A DNA stretch of 64,000 nucleotides, from NCBI GenBank assembly GCA_949152475.1, contig OX424561.1:28080481-28144480 (forward strand), in the 5' to 3' direction. Of the stretch, positions 10,201-20,749 are shown piece by piece (within the stretch, counting starts at the first letter, position 1; every line of letters begins with the position of its first letter). Position numbers and translations under genes: made by a program. The notes beneath the pieces are model-generated. The model worked only from the letters and a program-made list of their open reading frames with translations. It was not told the DNA's origin and did no database searches. The DNA comes from Terebella lapidaria (Eukaryota > Annelida > Polychaeta > Terebellida > Terebellidae).

Positions 10201-13156
10201 GAACTACAAATATATCTCAAGTTCAGTGCAAGCTATCAGACAGCCGTAATATTGGATAAATCAGCATTTTAGGTTGAATACTTCAATCTTTCATTTTGCA
10301 TGCCCCCCCCCCCCCCCCCACCAACAGGTTTACCCAAATCCACTAGAGGGGAGTGTAATCCAACCCCAAACACAAAGTAGCCATGTTCCCTGCAGTTACC
10401 AGGTATGTAGAATGATATGTGGGCAACAGATTGCAACGAAATTATAACACATTAGTTTTGAATATCTTGGTGGTCCTGATGCACAAATCCATGTTTGTTT
10501 TGATTGCCAGCAGGTTGAACCACTCACAGACCAGCCGAGACGGCCTGTCGATCGGCCTGTTCCCTCTCGTTCTGAGGTAAAATTCACAACATGTGGAACA
10601 GATTGCAACCAAATTATAACACATTAGGTTTGAATATCTTGGTGGTCCTGATGCACAAATCCATGTTTGTTTTGATTGCCAGCAGGTTGAACCACTCACA
10701 GACCAGCCGAGACGGCCTGTCGATCGGCCTGTTCCCTCTCGTTCTGAGGTAAAATTAACAACATGTGGAACAGATTGCAACCAAATTATAACACATTAGG
10801 TTTGAATATCTTGGTGGTCCTGATGCACAAATCCATGTTTGTTTTGATTGCCAGCAGGTTGAACCACTCACAGACCAGCCGAGACGGCCTGTCGATCGGC
10901 CTGTTCCCTCTCGTTCTGAGGTAAAATTAACAACATGTGGAACAGATTGCAACCAAATTATAACACATTAGGTTTGAATATCTTGGTGGTCCTGATGCAC
11001 AAATCCATGTTTGTTTTGATTGCCAGCAGGTTGAACCACTCACAGACCAGCCGAGACGGCCTGTCGATCGGCCTGTTCCCTCTCGTTCTGAGGTAAAATT
11101 AACAACATGTGGAACAGATTGCAACCAAATTATAACACATTAGGTTTGAATATCTTGGTGGTCCTGATGCACAAATCCATGTTTGTTTTGATTGCCAGCA
11201 GGTTGAACCACTCACAGACCAGCCGAGACGGCCTGTCGATCGGCCTGTTCCCTCTCGTTCTGAGGTAAAATTAACAACATGTGGAACAGATTGCAACCAA
11301 ATTATAACACATTAGGTTTGAATATCTTGGTGGTCCTGATGCACAAATCCATGTTTGTTTTGATTGCCAGCAGGTTGAACCACTTACAGACCAGCCGAGA
11401 CGGCCTGTCGATCAGCCAGCTCCCTCTGGCTCAGATGTCGAGTTAAAGGTATGTAATACATTTGTACACACAACTAATCGGATCAATAAATCTCAAAGAC
11501 AAATTATTGAACCAAACTTTGGCAGTTCAAGTATATTCACTGAAGCATATAATGTGTAAAACTTTCTTTTTTCACTTAATTTGAATGAATATCTGACTGA
11601 GTATCAAATAATTTGACTTTTTTGACAAGGTTATTGATTTAGTTCGTAGGTTACAAGAATGGACATGGTGCCTGGGTACCAGCAGGTTGACAATTTGACT
11701 GGTTACCTGGTGGAGCTTGAGCAGACAATCCCCGAGCACAACCTGTCCCTCACCGACGAGCAAGCGCAGGAAGTCGTCAGGCTGTGGGGACAGCTCCTTC
11801 GTTTCGACAAGGAGCGAATCCAGTATGCTGCCCGTGGTCGCAAGGCCTCCCCCACAGGCCGCTTCAAGACGTCTAAGAGGAGGGACACGGAAGTGCCTGG
11901 GACCGATGTCAGCACCAAGTAAGTCAAACATCTCCACAGTGAATAGTGATCACTATAAAATTCACACATGTACACTTTTGCACATGTTAATCCATGGATC
12001 TCCACAAGATGACAAAAAGTGACTTTCACTGTGTATGTATGATTTTTGCTCGTTGGATATTCATATGTTTGTTTCCATGCCTTCTTTTTTAAGGAGCTCC
12101 ATTGGCAGTGGATCTCCAGCCCAACACCCAGACTGTTGTCGAGTGGTGGAGTCCTTGTGCATAAAACTCTGCTTGATGTTCACCAGTCCAAAGAAAGTAG
12201 AGGGCAGGACCATCACAAGGTGGACGAGGATCATGCAATGCTACAAGCGGATCCGAGAACTGATCCTGGCGAACCACTTTGTCATGTCGAACACCACTCT
12301 ACAGCTCGTGGAAATCAACCAGTATACGCTGACACAGTGGTAAGATATTTGTTATCAGCTGCAAAATTTTATCTTGCATATTTCTCATGTTTCTAGGCAA
12401 TGGAACCCATAATGTCATTTCCCAGCAAAATTTAAATTTCATGTTGATGGTAAATAGAACTGTGGTTACAAATTACACAAAAGCTGCTACAGCATGGTGT
12501 TGATACTGCATGTCCAATATATATTTTGCTTTGATCCTAGGCACAACAAGAGGCAGGACCTGAAGGAGAGAGCCATCTTGACACAAGGCCTGTCGCTGCC
12601 AGAGGCTCGTCCAGTAGCAGAGGAGTCCCTCCCACCTGCCGCATCCAGAGCAGCAGCTCCCCCCCACCATGGTCTCGCTCCGCACCGATTTGTGTTGCCT
12701 GCCAACACTTCCGGACAGGCTCCAGTCCGGGGCAGGCAAGGGCTTAAGGAGAGGCCTGGGCCACGTGTCGCCCTTTTCCAGGATCCAGTGCCCCTTGTGC
12801 CTGTAGCACCAACAGCATCTTCATGCCGTGCTCTGCCTGTGCACATACTGCCCCGCCAAGACGCCACACCTCCAATGCAGGCTGCCTCTGTTGGCACAAG
12901 CAGCACTCCAGCTGGATCAGTCAGCATGTGTCGCACGTCACAGTGGAGGAGGAGAAAGCAGCAGCAGCAGCAGGAAGCTGAAGGCCGGCCCCAGAAGAGA
13001 CCATACACGAGGTCAAATCCTCACAACAAGTGCGGAAAGTGTGGCCAGCTCAGAACCACCGACACGGGTCACACCCAGTACCGTGGCCAGTGGTACTGTC
13101 CTCGCGTTGAGGAAGTCTCAAAGGAACAGTGGCTAGCAGACAAAAGGAAGAAGTAG
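4251..13156 (+). CDS. DUF6729-family protein with transposase-like core, about 20 exons, one frame break
   Basis: Exons with matching phases: 6044-6154, 6244-6384, 6853-6915, 7106-7192, 7405-7859, 8044-8371, 8584-9384, 9494-9706, 9943-10136, 10328-10402, five copies of a 63-bp exon (10514, 10686, 10858, 11030, 11202), 11374-11448, 11650-11918, 12094-12339 and 12541-13156 (stop TAG). An exon at 4251-4301 is possible; the true start codon was not found. The order is a Ser-rich N-terminus, the DUF6729 cysteine domain, an RNase-H-like core, a repeated Pro/Arg linker, a helical region and a C-terminal zinc knuckle. From 6044 the exons sum to about 1330 codons if one missing base is allowed. From memory, the order matches large multi-copy proteins of fish and invertebrates that carry DUF6729. 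Function is unknown; a transposon-derived origin is inferred. In exon 8584 the frame stops at TGA 8671 and the family motif resumes in another frame. Confidence 0.78.
7405..8371 (+). other. DUF6729 cysteine-domain exons of the gene at 4251-13156
   Basis: Two exons (7405-7859 and 8044-8371, joined in phase 2) encode the most recognisable part of the family. The first carries WMPYRLWRVRVCCPKKECGG and, later, a CPRC pair, so it looks like a zinc ribbon. It is followed by a conserved helical part with RLMRERTLGNSSTRL and by a stretch ending KLDSTVK. The donor at 7860 (gtaagt) and acceptor ending at 8043 restore one lysine codon. Family recognition is from memory of DUF6729 proteins; zinc binding is inferred from cysteine spacing. 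Confidence 0.75.
8584..9706 (+). other. Transposase-like (RNase H-like) core exons of the DUF6729 gene
   Basis: Exons 8584-9384 and 9494-9706 contain, in order, YVDTGCC, RLDIWHFMRR, LHCRRRTRG, ACIQDPP and GSTSLESFHLHLNRFIPG, then a segment with AVNFQAYVLEG and RWNQDRAAAA. The first two aspartates and the glutamate of SLESFH have the order and setting of a D-D-E triad in RNase-H-fold transposases, including a D-x-x-H pair after the second strand. That reading is inference. The exon begins in one frame (motif SNERGEVLVS), meets TGA at 8671, and continues as LTASEG in another frame. One base (modulo 3) appears to be missing near 8668-8671. Confidence 0.65.
10403..11448 (+). repeat. Tandem array of a 172-bp exon-plus-intron unit inside the DUF6729 gene
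   Basis: A 172-bp unit recurs with exon starts at 10514, 10686, 10858, 11030, 11202 and 11374. Each unit holds a complete intron ending in tgccagcag and a 63-bp exon beginning VEPLTDQPRRPVDRP. Every exon copy has AG before it and GT after it and is a whole number of codons in phase 0, so any copy number keeps the reading frame. Copies 2-5 are virtually identical in both exon and intron. The first intron and the last exon (11374-11448, 75 bp) are diverged and mark the ancestral edges of the array. Confidence 0.92.
11650..13156 (+). other. C-terminal exons of the DUF6729 gene with zinc knuckle
   Basis: Exons 11650-11918, 12094-12339 and 12541-13156 encode a helical conserved part (VRLWGQLLRFDKERIQ; PDCCRVVESLCIKLC; RWTRIMQCYKRIRELI), then low-complexity Pro/Ala/Gln sequence. 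The end is KCGKCGQLRTTDTGHTQYRG followed by QWYC, which spells C-x2-C ... H ... C and looks like a zinc knuckle. Phases 2 and 2 match across both introns, restoring AAG and TGG codons. The stop is TAG at 13154. The order fits the C-terminal half of the same multi-copy family. Confidence 0.75.
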
Positions 13157-13200
13157 CAACTGTTTCCATCACATCAGTTTCCATCACATCTATAATTCTA

Positions 13201-13257
13201 CAGCAGTGTGATTATAGTATCAGCAGTGTGTATCAGCAGTGTGATTATAGTATCAAA
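13201..13257. repeat. Short tandem repeat just after the DUF6729 gene stop
   Basis: About three imperfect copies of cagcagtgtgattatagtat lie 45 bases after the stop codon, presumably in the 3' untranslated region. Confidence 0.7.
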
Positions 13258-13279
13258 AATTGCTCTCACATGCCTCTGT

Positions 13280-13957
13280 GATGTGTATAGGTTTCGTTGC
13301 CCCTGAATCGCCGGTCGGCGTGTAGCGGCCATTTTCATTTTCTCGACATGTCCCAAATGGGACTTTTCCATGTTAAATTCTCCTATGCTTTATAATGGGA
13401 CACATTATGCCTAATATCTCACTTAGTATTGAGATTAGCGACTAGGAATCAATTATGGACACATAGGAAATGATATTGTTCAAATATTGTGATGACCCTG
13501 TTTTGACCTTTGACCTCATTTCCAAGGTCAAAGAAGAAAATGACTAATATCTCGCTTATCATCGACTTTGCAACTTGAGAATCAATTGTGGACTGATAGG
13601 AATTTATGTATGCTGAATATTGTTGTGAGCTTGAATTTGACCTTTGACTTCATTTTCAAGGGCTCACAGGACAACTTAGCTAATATCTTGTTTGTTATGA
13701 AATTTACAACTTAGGATTCTGTTGTGGACACCTTTTATTTGACTTGATCTCATTTTCATTATGTCACAGGATATAATGACTAATATCTGTCTTATTACTG
13801 AATTTACAGCTTAGTAAGCAGAACTTTGTGAACATATAGAAAATCATATATGCTGAATACTCTCGTGACTTTAAATTTGACCGTGGCCTTATTTTCAAGG
13901 CCACGGGACAAAATAGGGAATATATATTGGTACCCTATCTTTGCCCTCGGGCTAATT
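13280..13957 (-). mobile_element. Sat133 satellite transposon, reverse copy
   Basis: It starts in the right-hand domain (ttcgttgcccctgaatcg, then gcggccatttt and the 'tcccaaatgggactttt' segment). It runs through about four diverged 133-bp monomers and ends at ctatctttgccctcgggc followed by taattttt near 13955. The terminal hairpin side is missing. It lies about 120 bp downstream of the DUF6729 gene stop. Confidence 0.8.
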
Positions 13958-16900
13958 TTTGTCATTTGTAGATTCACTGGATTTCTTCAATAAATATGTG
14001 TGCATACATGAGTGAGCGTCGTTCTGTCGGGCAATACAATATTACAGTAGCATGGTAAAGCAAGTCAAGAAGTGTACAGAGTCAAATTCATTACCAACTG
14101 GACAGAAGAGTGGCTAGTAAAGAGACATACAAAGGACAATTGAGAGTAATAGAACACTAACTTCTCTGGCAACACAAATGAATGGGGATTGCAAACACAT
14201 AAAATATCCAGTTGTGCATTGTTCTCTGAAAAACTGATGATATGGATTAGATTTGTAGCACTGTAACCAGTAAATATTATTCTTATGAGTGTTTTCCCAT
14301 ACTGTTGTATAATACATACATTATGTACTATACTGATAGCATTATCCAAAGTGTCGCCTATTGATTTTCGAAGAATGGTCTACATATGAAGAAAATGTTA
14401 TGAAATTCCATTGACTTCTTTTAGGCACAATTTATATTATAGTATACTCCAGAATATAGTATAATCTAAATCTGCATAAACAATACTACATTATGGAACC
14501 TCACTTTCAAATAAAACATTCATTTTTAAAAGTATATTAATATTTAACAAAATGTACTTGAAATATCAATATTTTAAATTATATCACAACTAAATTTGAA
14601 ATATTTCTCTAATGTGATAAATATAAACACGACCTTTATTCAGACAATGGAGAGTAATTACAAAAAAAGAAATACGTGCCGAGGCTACATTACAAATTAA
14701 TATGTGGTACTGTAAATTTATTATGTACTAGCACCTGCGATGCTATTCGTTGCATAACACTGGTTGTGCCCTGTACGATAACAACACTCAGCAGGCAAAT
14801 ACTGGCCAGTAGTATTGCAACAATCACTCGTGTGGATGGAAACACTTTGCCATTAAAACACGTGCGCCCATCCTAGTTTTTCCGTTATCATTTTCCTGGT
14901 ATTATAACATAACCTGTTTTTTTTCAACCAGTGCCCCGATATTTGCTCTTGATCCTGGCATTTGCATTTGGCCTCGGGCTAATCCAGATCTCGGGCAAAT
15001 ATCAAGGCACATACTGGTAATATTTTTCATACTGTTCAAAACATTGTAGATCTACATGTTTTTTTATACACCCAGTCACATTGCAAATCAGTTTCATTGG
15101 AACGATAATAGACCCTTTGTGGCAATATATCCTCATAATGTTGAACAATTTATTTTTAAAATGGGTATCTCATTGTTGTTTTTGTTTTATTGCAGCTCCA
15201 ATACAGTCTTCAAATATAGTAAATCTATCACGGATAATGGTTTGTGAATAGTCGTGTTTGTTCTCAGGACTTCCATACATCGTGTACAACAACCACACAC
15301 GAACGTTTTGTTCTTGCTGTAACAAAGTCCCCTGTTGTACTCTGACTGTAAAGACATTTATAACTCAGGCTAAAATGACGGATTTTGTGATATATTAACC
15401 CTAATTGTACACATAAATACTGTAAAAAACACCCACATTCTTTCATTCTCTTTCGTTTCTTTTTTCTTCTCTTTCTCCCCTTCTTCCCCCTCCATACAGT
15501 CGATAGCTATAGCGTTCTGTGTGATTCAACGCTGGTTCTGTGTGAATACAGGCGTGATGGCCGACATGTAAGATAGTCTCTACCAGAAATGATGCTGTAT
15601 TGTGGCCAATCATAAGTGATGAACCTAACAATTATGTCTATTAGTTGCATAAACAAGTACTGTTTAGAAATAAGTTGACTAGAAGTGAGAAATATGTAAC
15701 ATATTAATAGTGTTCACAGTTCAGCTGGTGTGTTCAGCAAAATGTTGTGGAATAGCTGACAAAACAAATGAAATCTAAATGAACAAATGTTGTTCATGGT
15801 GCAATTAGCTGATAGAACAAACGATATGTAATGATATTCGAACCTATTAGGTGTTGGCATAATAATTGTGCACAGGTTACAGTAAATCTGCTTATTAGAG
15901 ATTCTCCGCCGGTTCTGGGTGATGGCAACACCGGTTCTGTGAGAGTTTACGAATATAACGAGCTGGCAATTGCACATTTTTCGTGGTATGAAAAAGCATG
16001 ACTAAGTTGACTATACTTTATATACTTCCACAGCCCAACCTTGAAAGAGGAAAAAAGTGCACCCATCCGATGCAAATGGATTAAAGCGAAAAAAAAATTC
16101 AAAAACCGCGAGTACATACACCATTTAAATGGATATACCCTCTAAAACGAATAATTAGACTTTATCGGTAATTTTCGGAAACACAATTGTATTCCGGCAT
16201 TATCACTCTATATCTGTATAAAACCCCAAATGAAGACTGCAACGGGAAGCTGCACGTGAAGGGGCCATCCATTTCATGACAAACTGTTCCGTCTATTATG
16301 TTTCTGAAAATTGACTACTAGCTATCATCCAGTCACCGGGCCATCGGACACTAAAGTGGTGTATCTACATGTATTAGAATTTATATGTGGTTCGTCCTAC
16401 CTGATGAAATGTGTTTCATCACACGTAATCTAAGTGTACATGCTGGTCATAAACGGTTTGATCATTTGACTTGAGTTCAAAGTTCACATAGAACCAGCGT
16501 TGCCTTAACCGGCGTTGACATGAAAAACCTTTGATTTCTTTAATTTTCATAACGATTTGTTCAAGCTCACACTTGCCAATCATTTCTGGCGTTTACTAAC
16601 ATATATTCGGCATACGAGCGAATCATGAAACCAAAAATTGGCCCCAAAATGTGTTCAATATTTCGAGATAGTTGTCAAAACTTTGAAACATATTGAAAAG
16701 TTTCTTCTAAAAAACGATGAAATGCGTATATTTATCACCCGTAAGTTCGTATGAATCATTGTTGTTACATATTCCAACTAATAGAACACTCCATTAGCCA
16801 GCATATAACTTTTAACCTTGATTTGTGACAGTTATCATCATGTGTATGACACAGTATGACAACTTTTACTTACAGAACCAGCTAGTTGTCTCACAGAACG

Positions 16901-17680
16901 GGCGTTTCCCCACAGTACCGGCTTACTGATTACGCCCTGTGATTTATATACCACACGAAAGGCAATAGGGATTTAAACGTCACAATATTGTGACGAGATT
17001 TAAAACGTCACAATATTTTACCTGATTTGACCATTCTGTTGACATATGGTTTTCCCTCCAAATTTTTGGCTCAATTCGTAAAATTCTATATATTTGAACT
17101 GCTGCACCTTACACGGAAATTATCGGAAAATTATCACGTATTCGTAACATTGTCATGACCCGTTCCTACGATCGCTGGCGAAATAATCATGCATATTTCT
17201 TAACCATTTGATTCCATTTAAAAGGGATGAAAAACGTATGTTTGCGTGGTCATGAACTTGACGGGAGAATAATGCTTATTCCTTCGAAACTACATGACAA
17301 GTATAAAGACCCTTCGCTGGTGTTTGTGACTACATATGATGTGACATATGTTTTGTACAGTTTTGGGTGGAACATCACAAAAAAAGAAATATTGTTTCTT
17401 GGAATATGGGGTCTCAAAACATGTTGTGAAACACAACATAGATCGGGGTCAAATTGACTATGAAACAGTACCTCTTGATTATCATAAAGAGTGGCACGCT
17501 ATAGTTTGGATCAAGTGTAATTATTAAGATTGTAACTATATTCTCAATAATATTTTTGTATGGCGCTTCTGAAATCGAGCAAAATCAGCAAAAACGACCA
17601 CGTGGCAATGTTTGCCACCAGCAGTAAAGGATTACGTAACTGATTGCGTCATTTTACGACATATGCCAAACGAGACTTAC
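13958..17680. other. AT-rich region, no gene recognised
   Basis: Only short ORFs without family resemblance occur here (for example the minus-strand 94-codon frame at 14065-14349 and 63 codons at 15056-15247). 14931-15023 is an imperfect inverted repeat built on cagtgccccgatatttgc and its complement. A polypyrimidine run lies at about 15440-15490. Several copies of ggttctg/cagaacc occur at 15530-16900 without clear order. Confidence 0.5.
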
Positions 17681-18100
17681 AGGCCCTATAGGCGAAGATT
17701 TTCTATCCCAAGACAGTCGACTCAGGCCGAATATATAAAACGGAAGCGAATATTTGAAAAGTGTCGATCCTGGCGGTGAGACTGAAAGTTGGACGTATTT
17801 CCAATAGTGACGGCGGTTTTCATTTATAAAATGACGTTTTGGTCACATATATTCATTCATAAAAACGCAAATGTAGTAATTCCTCAGTCTGACAGCCAGG
17901 GGGGTTGTTTGCTTCCGTTTTGGCCTGAGTGAGCTATCTTGGTATAGGGCTGGAAAGCGGAAGTATGATCGATGATAAATTCCAATGAAATATTCGTTAA
18001 TAAGGCGTCGCCGGGGATAAACCTTTTATCGCCCATTTTCTAACAACGTCAATAACTGCTGAAATAGCATGTATTGTGTCAAAAAACTTTAGCGAATGTA
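17680..18100. repeat. Foldback repeat, related to 24810-24910
   Basis: The arms gactcaggcc ... aacggaag (17717-17745) and cttccgttttggcctgag (about 17913-17930) are inverted. The flanking text ctatcccaagac matches the complement of cttggtataggg further out. The outer part (ggaaagcggaagtatgatcg, then ttccaatgaa) recurs in reverse at 24830-24890. This looks like a small non-autonomous DNA element. Confidence 0.6.
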
Positions 18101-18210
18101 CAAAGCAGGTATACATATGCCAAAATTTATCAGAATAACAGGCTGTCTGCCGGCAATTTTGCCGGAGGAAGGCTTTATTTGAAGTGCCTATTTTTCAGTG
18201 CCTCTTCGAA

Positions 18211-20478
18211 GTAATGTAATGTAATGTTTATTCAGAACCAATCACCCACATATTCATATATATACATACATTCGAATTCATTTTTCGAATAAAATATAAA
18301 ATTGCCTTGATAAATGAATGTTTTCATCATACTGACAGATTGGGGCTTCAGTATATGTGGGTTATTACTTTGCCTAGTATTATGAGAGTGAATTTCACGA
18401 TTTGACGTGAATATCGAGAGGGAGGCGGTAGGCTTTTGTTGGTGAACTGGTACATAAATTTGGCTAACTGAATAACATATCGTTTAGTTTCGGAATTTTC
18501 AGTTTAGCAAATAAGGGTGTAGTGTGATCACTGTAAGCTGCTTTCGTTATATTCCGGACACACTTTTTCTGTAGTATTTCAATGCGGCGAAATTGTGATT
18601 TGGGAGCTGAACCCCATAACATTATCCCATATAATAGGTGAGGATGCACTAGGGAGTAATACAGAAGCCGTAAATTGGCTGATGAAAGTATACGTTTCGA
18701 AGCAGTAATGGCATATAGACCGCTAGAAATTTTTCGACATTATGTGTTGAATTTGCTCATACCACGTGAAACATTCGTCTATATAGATCCCAAGAAATTT
18801 GGTGCATTTCAATCTAGAAATAGATTGAATACCCAATCGTAGATGTGTAATGTTTTTCGCTTTGGTTTTGGAAATATGCAAATTTGATATGATGAAATTG
18901 TTTTTTTTGGACATTTAGCGATAACTTGTTCGCAACAAACCAGTCCGCCAATGAGGATAAATCCTCTTCCATATTGGTGCATAGTTGATGTATATCCGGA
19001 GATGAACAGTATAAAGTGGTGTCATCGGCAAATAAAATACACCGCGAGTGTTTGAGAATATTGGGAAGATCGTTCATATAAATGATGAATAATAAGGGAC
19101 CGAGGACGGATCCCTGAGGCACACCGCAGGAGACGTTATGATTAGTGGACACAAATTCCTTGTATGCGACATATTGTTTTCGATTAGTGATATAGCTTCT
19201 GAACCACTCCAAGGCCACACCCCGCACGCCATAATGATCGAGTTTTTTCAGCAAAATTTCATGATCGATAGTGTCGAAGGCCTTGGAGAGGTCCAGAAAG
19301 ACAGATAATGCTATTTCTTTACTTTCTAGTGCTTTATTAATGTGTCCCATATATGTTACGACTGCATCGATAGTCGAGTGGTTAGGTCGAAAACCAAACT
19401 GATTTTCGAAAAGAATTGAATTTTTGACACAAAGAGAGTAAAGCCTGCAATGAACTACCTTTTCCAGAACTTTACATATAGATGGTAAGAGGGATATTGG
19501 TCTATAGTTACCGAATTCGTTTTTATCTTTTGATTTGTAGATTGGTATGACTTTAGCAATTTTCATACTGTCGGGAACAATTCCGTATTGCAATGATTTA
19601 TTTATTATTTTACTAATCGGTATTGATATGGACAAATTTATGGATTTTATTAGCTTGGAGCTGATATTAGCTTGGAGCTGATACCGTCATGCCCATGGCT
19701 TGTTTTATGCTTCAGGGAGGATATAATTTTTTCAATTTCACCTCGGTCTGTTGGGGACATGAAAAAAGACTTACATATTCTCGCTGAATCCAGGTAATTG
19801 TGAAACGGCTGATTCGGGGTACCGATTTTGTTAGCATACTTTGGACCAATTTCCGAAAAATATTTACAAAATTCATTTGCTATAATTGTTTTGTCACTTG
19901 TTAGTTCGTTTCCTATTTTGAAGGTGTCCGAGATTCCAGATTTATTCGGTGTTTTCCGTATGAGATTATTAATTAGGTTCCATGTACGCCGGGAGTCATT
20001 TTTGAGGCTTTGAAGTTTATCAGCATAATACTTCTCTTTACAAGTCCGTTTGATTTGATTATACTTATTTCTATACTGTACATACTTGCTGTGTTCTTTG
20101 TTATCCTTTGGTTTCCCCAGACATTGTTTGTATAACTTATCGCGGGTCTTGGAACTTCTTAATAAAGAAGAGGTCATCCATTTTTCACGTATCATGCACT
20201 TACCTGGTATATTTTTCACTGATTCTGGCATAAATCGGTCCATTGCAGACAGTATTGTATCAACTAGAGCGTCATTCGCTTCGTTAACGGATAGATTGTC
20301 GAGAAAAGACCAATCAGTACTTTGTAGGAAAGAAGCTAGTTGGTTTATAGTATCAACATCAAATGGTCGATACTTTATAGAAACTATTTGTTTTTCAATT
20401 ACTTTCCTTTGGCCAAGTGACGTGAAAATTGGCAGGTGATCCGATATGTCAGTTGTTATGATGCCCGATGCAAAGCCC
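18211..20478 (-). mobile_element. LINE, CR1/L2/Jockey-like, 5'-truncated and decayed reverse transcriptase
   Basis: Read on the minus strand it has SDHLPIF (end of the endonuclease, near 20440), then a linker, then the reverse transcriptase: NYRPISLLPSICKVLEKVV, FGFRPNHST, FLDLSKAFDTIDHEI, CGVPQGSVLGPLLF and FADDTTLY. The C-terminal part has KFLGIYIDE and YYSLVHPHLLYGIMLWGSAP. The 3' end is a short (ATTAC)n tail at 18211-18225 just after AATAAA, typical of CR1/L2-type elements. Three frame breaks are visible: a 17-bp tandem duplication at 19649-19682, an A-run near 18900 and an A-run near 18732. Most of the endonuclease is missing. The exact clade is uncertain. Confidence 0.88.
19649..19682. 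repeat. 17-bp tandem duplication in the LINE reverse transcriptase
   Basis: attagcttggagctgat occurs twice back to back (19649-19665 and 19666-19682). It shifts the reverse-transcriptase frame immediately after HGHDGISSKLI. Confidence 0.95.
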
Positions 20479-20749
20479 TGATCTTAGTACATATATAGCG
20501 CTGGAATACCTGTATTTAAATTGGTATGCGGAATATTACAAGATAAAAAATAACCTGTATAAGTTATAATGTACGATGTGTACATGTACCACATAGAAAG
20601 CTGTTCATCAATACTGATTACATACATACTTACAGAAACATATAACACTAGTGATATGGAGATATGTAGCAAAGTGAGTGCATGGGAATTTGTGACAATA
20701 CTATGCATAGACTTAAGGTGGTATCAGTTCTCTTGATGTGATTACTGAT

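Noticed and set aside
10396-11296. Repeated minus-strand frames of 65-112 codons
   Set aside because: They are antisense by-products of the 172-bp exon array; the plus-strand exons have splice sites and continue the protein.
12487-13008. Minus-strand frame of 173 codons opposite the last DUF6729 exon
   Set aside because: GC-rich coding sequence leaves its antisense open; the plus strand has the family motifs and splice phases.
17227-17457. 76-codon frame at 17227
   Set aside because: Short, AT-rich, without motif or splice support.
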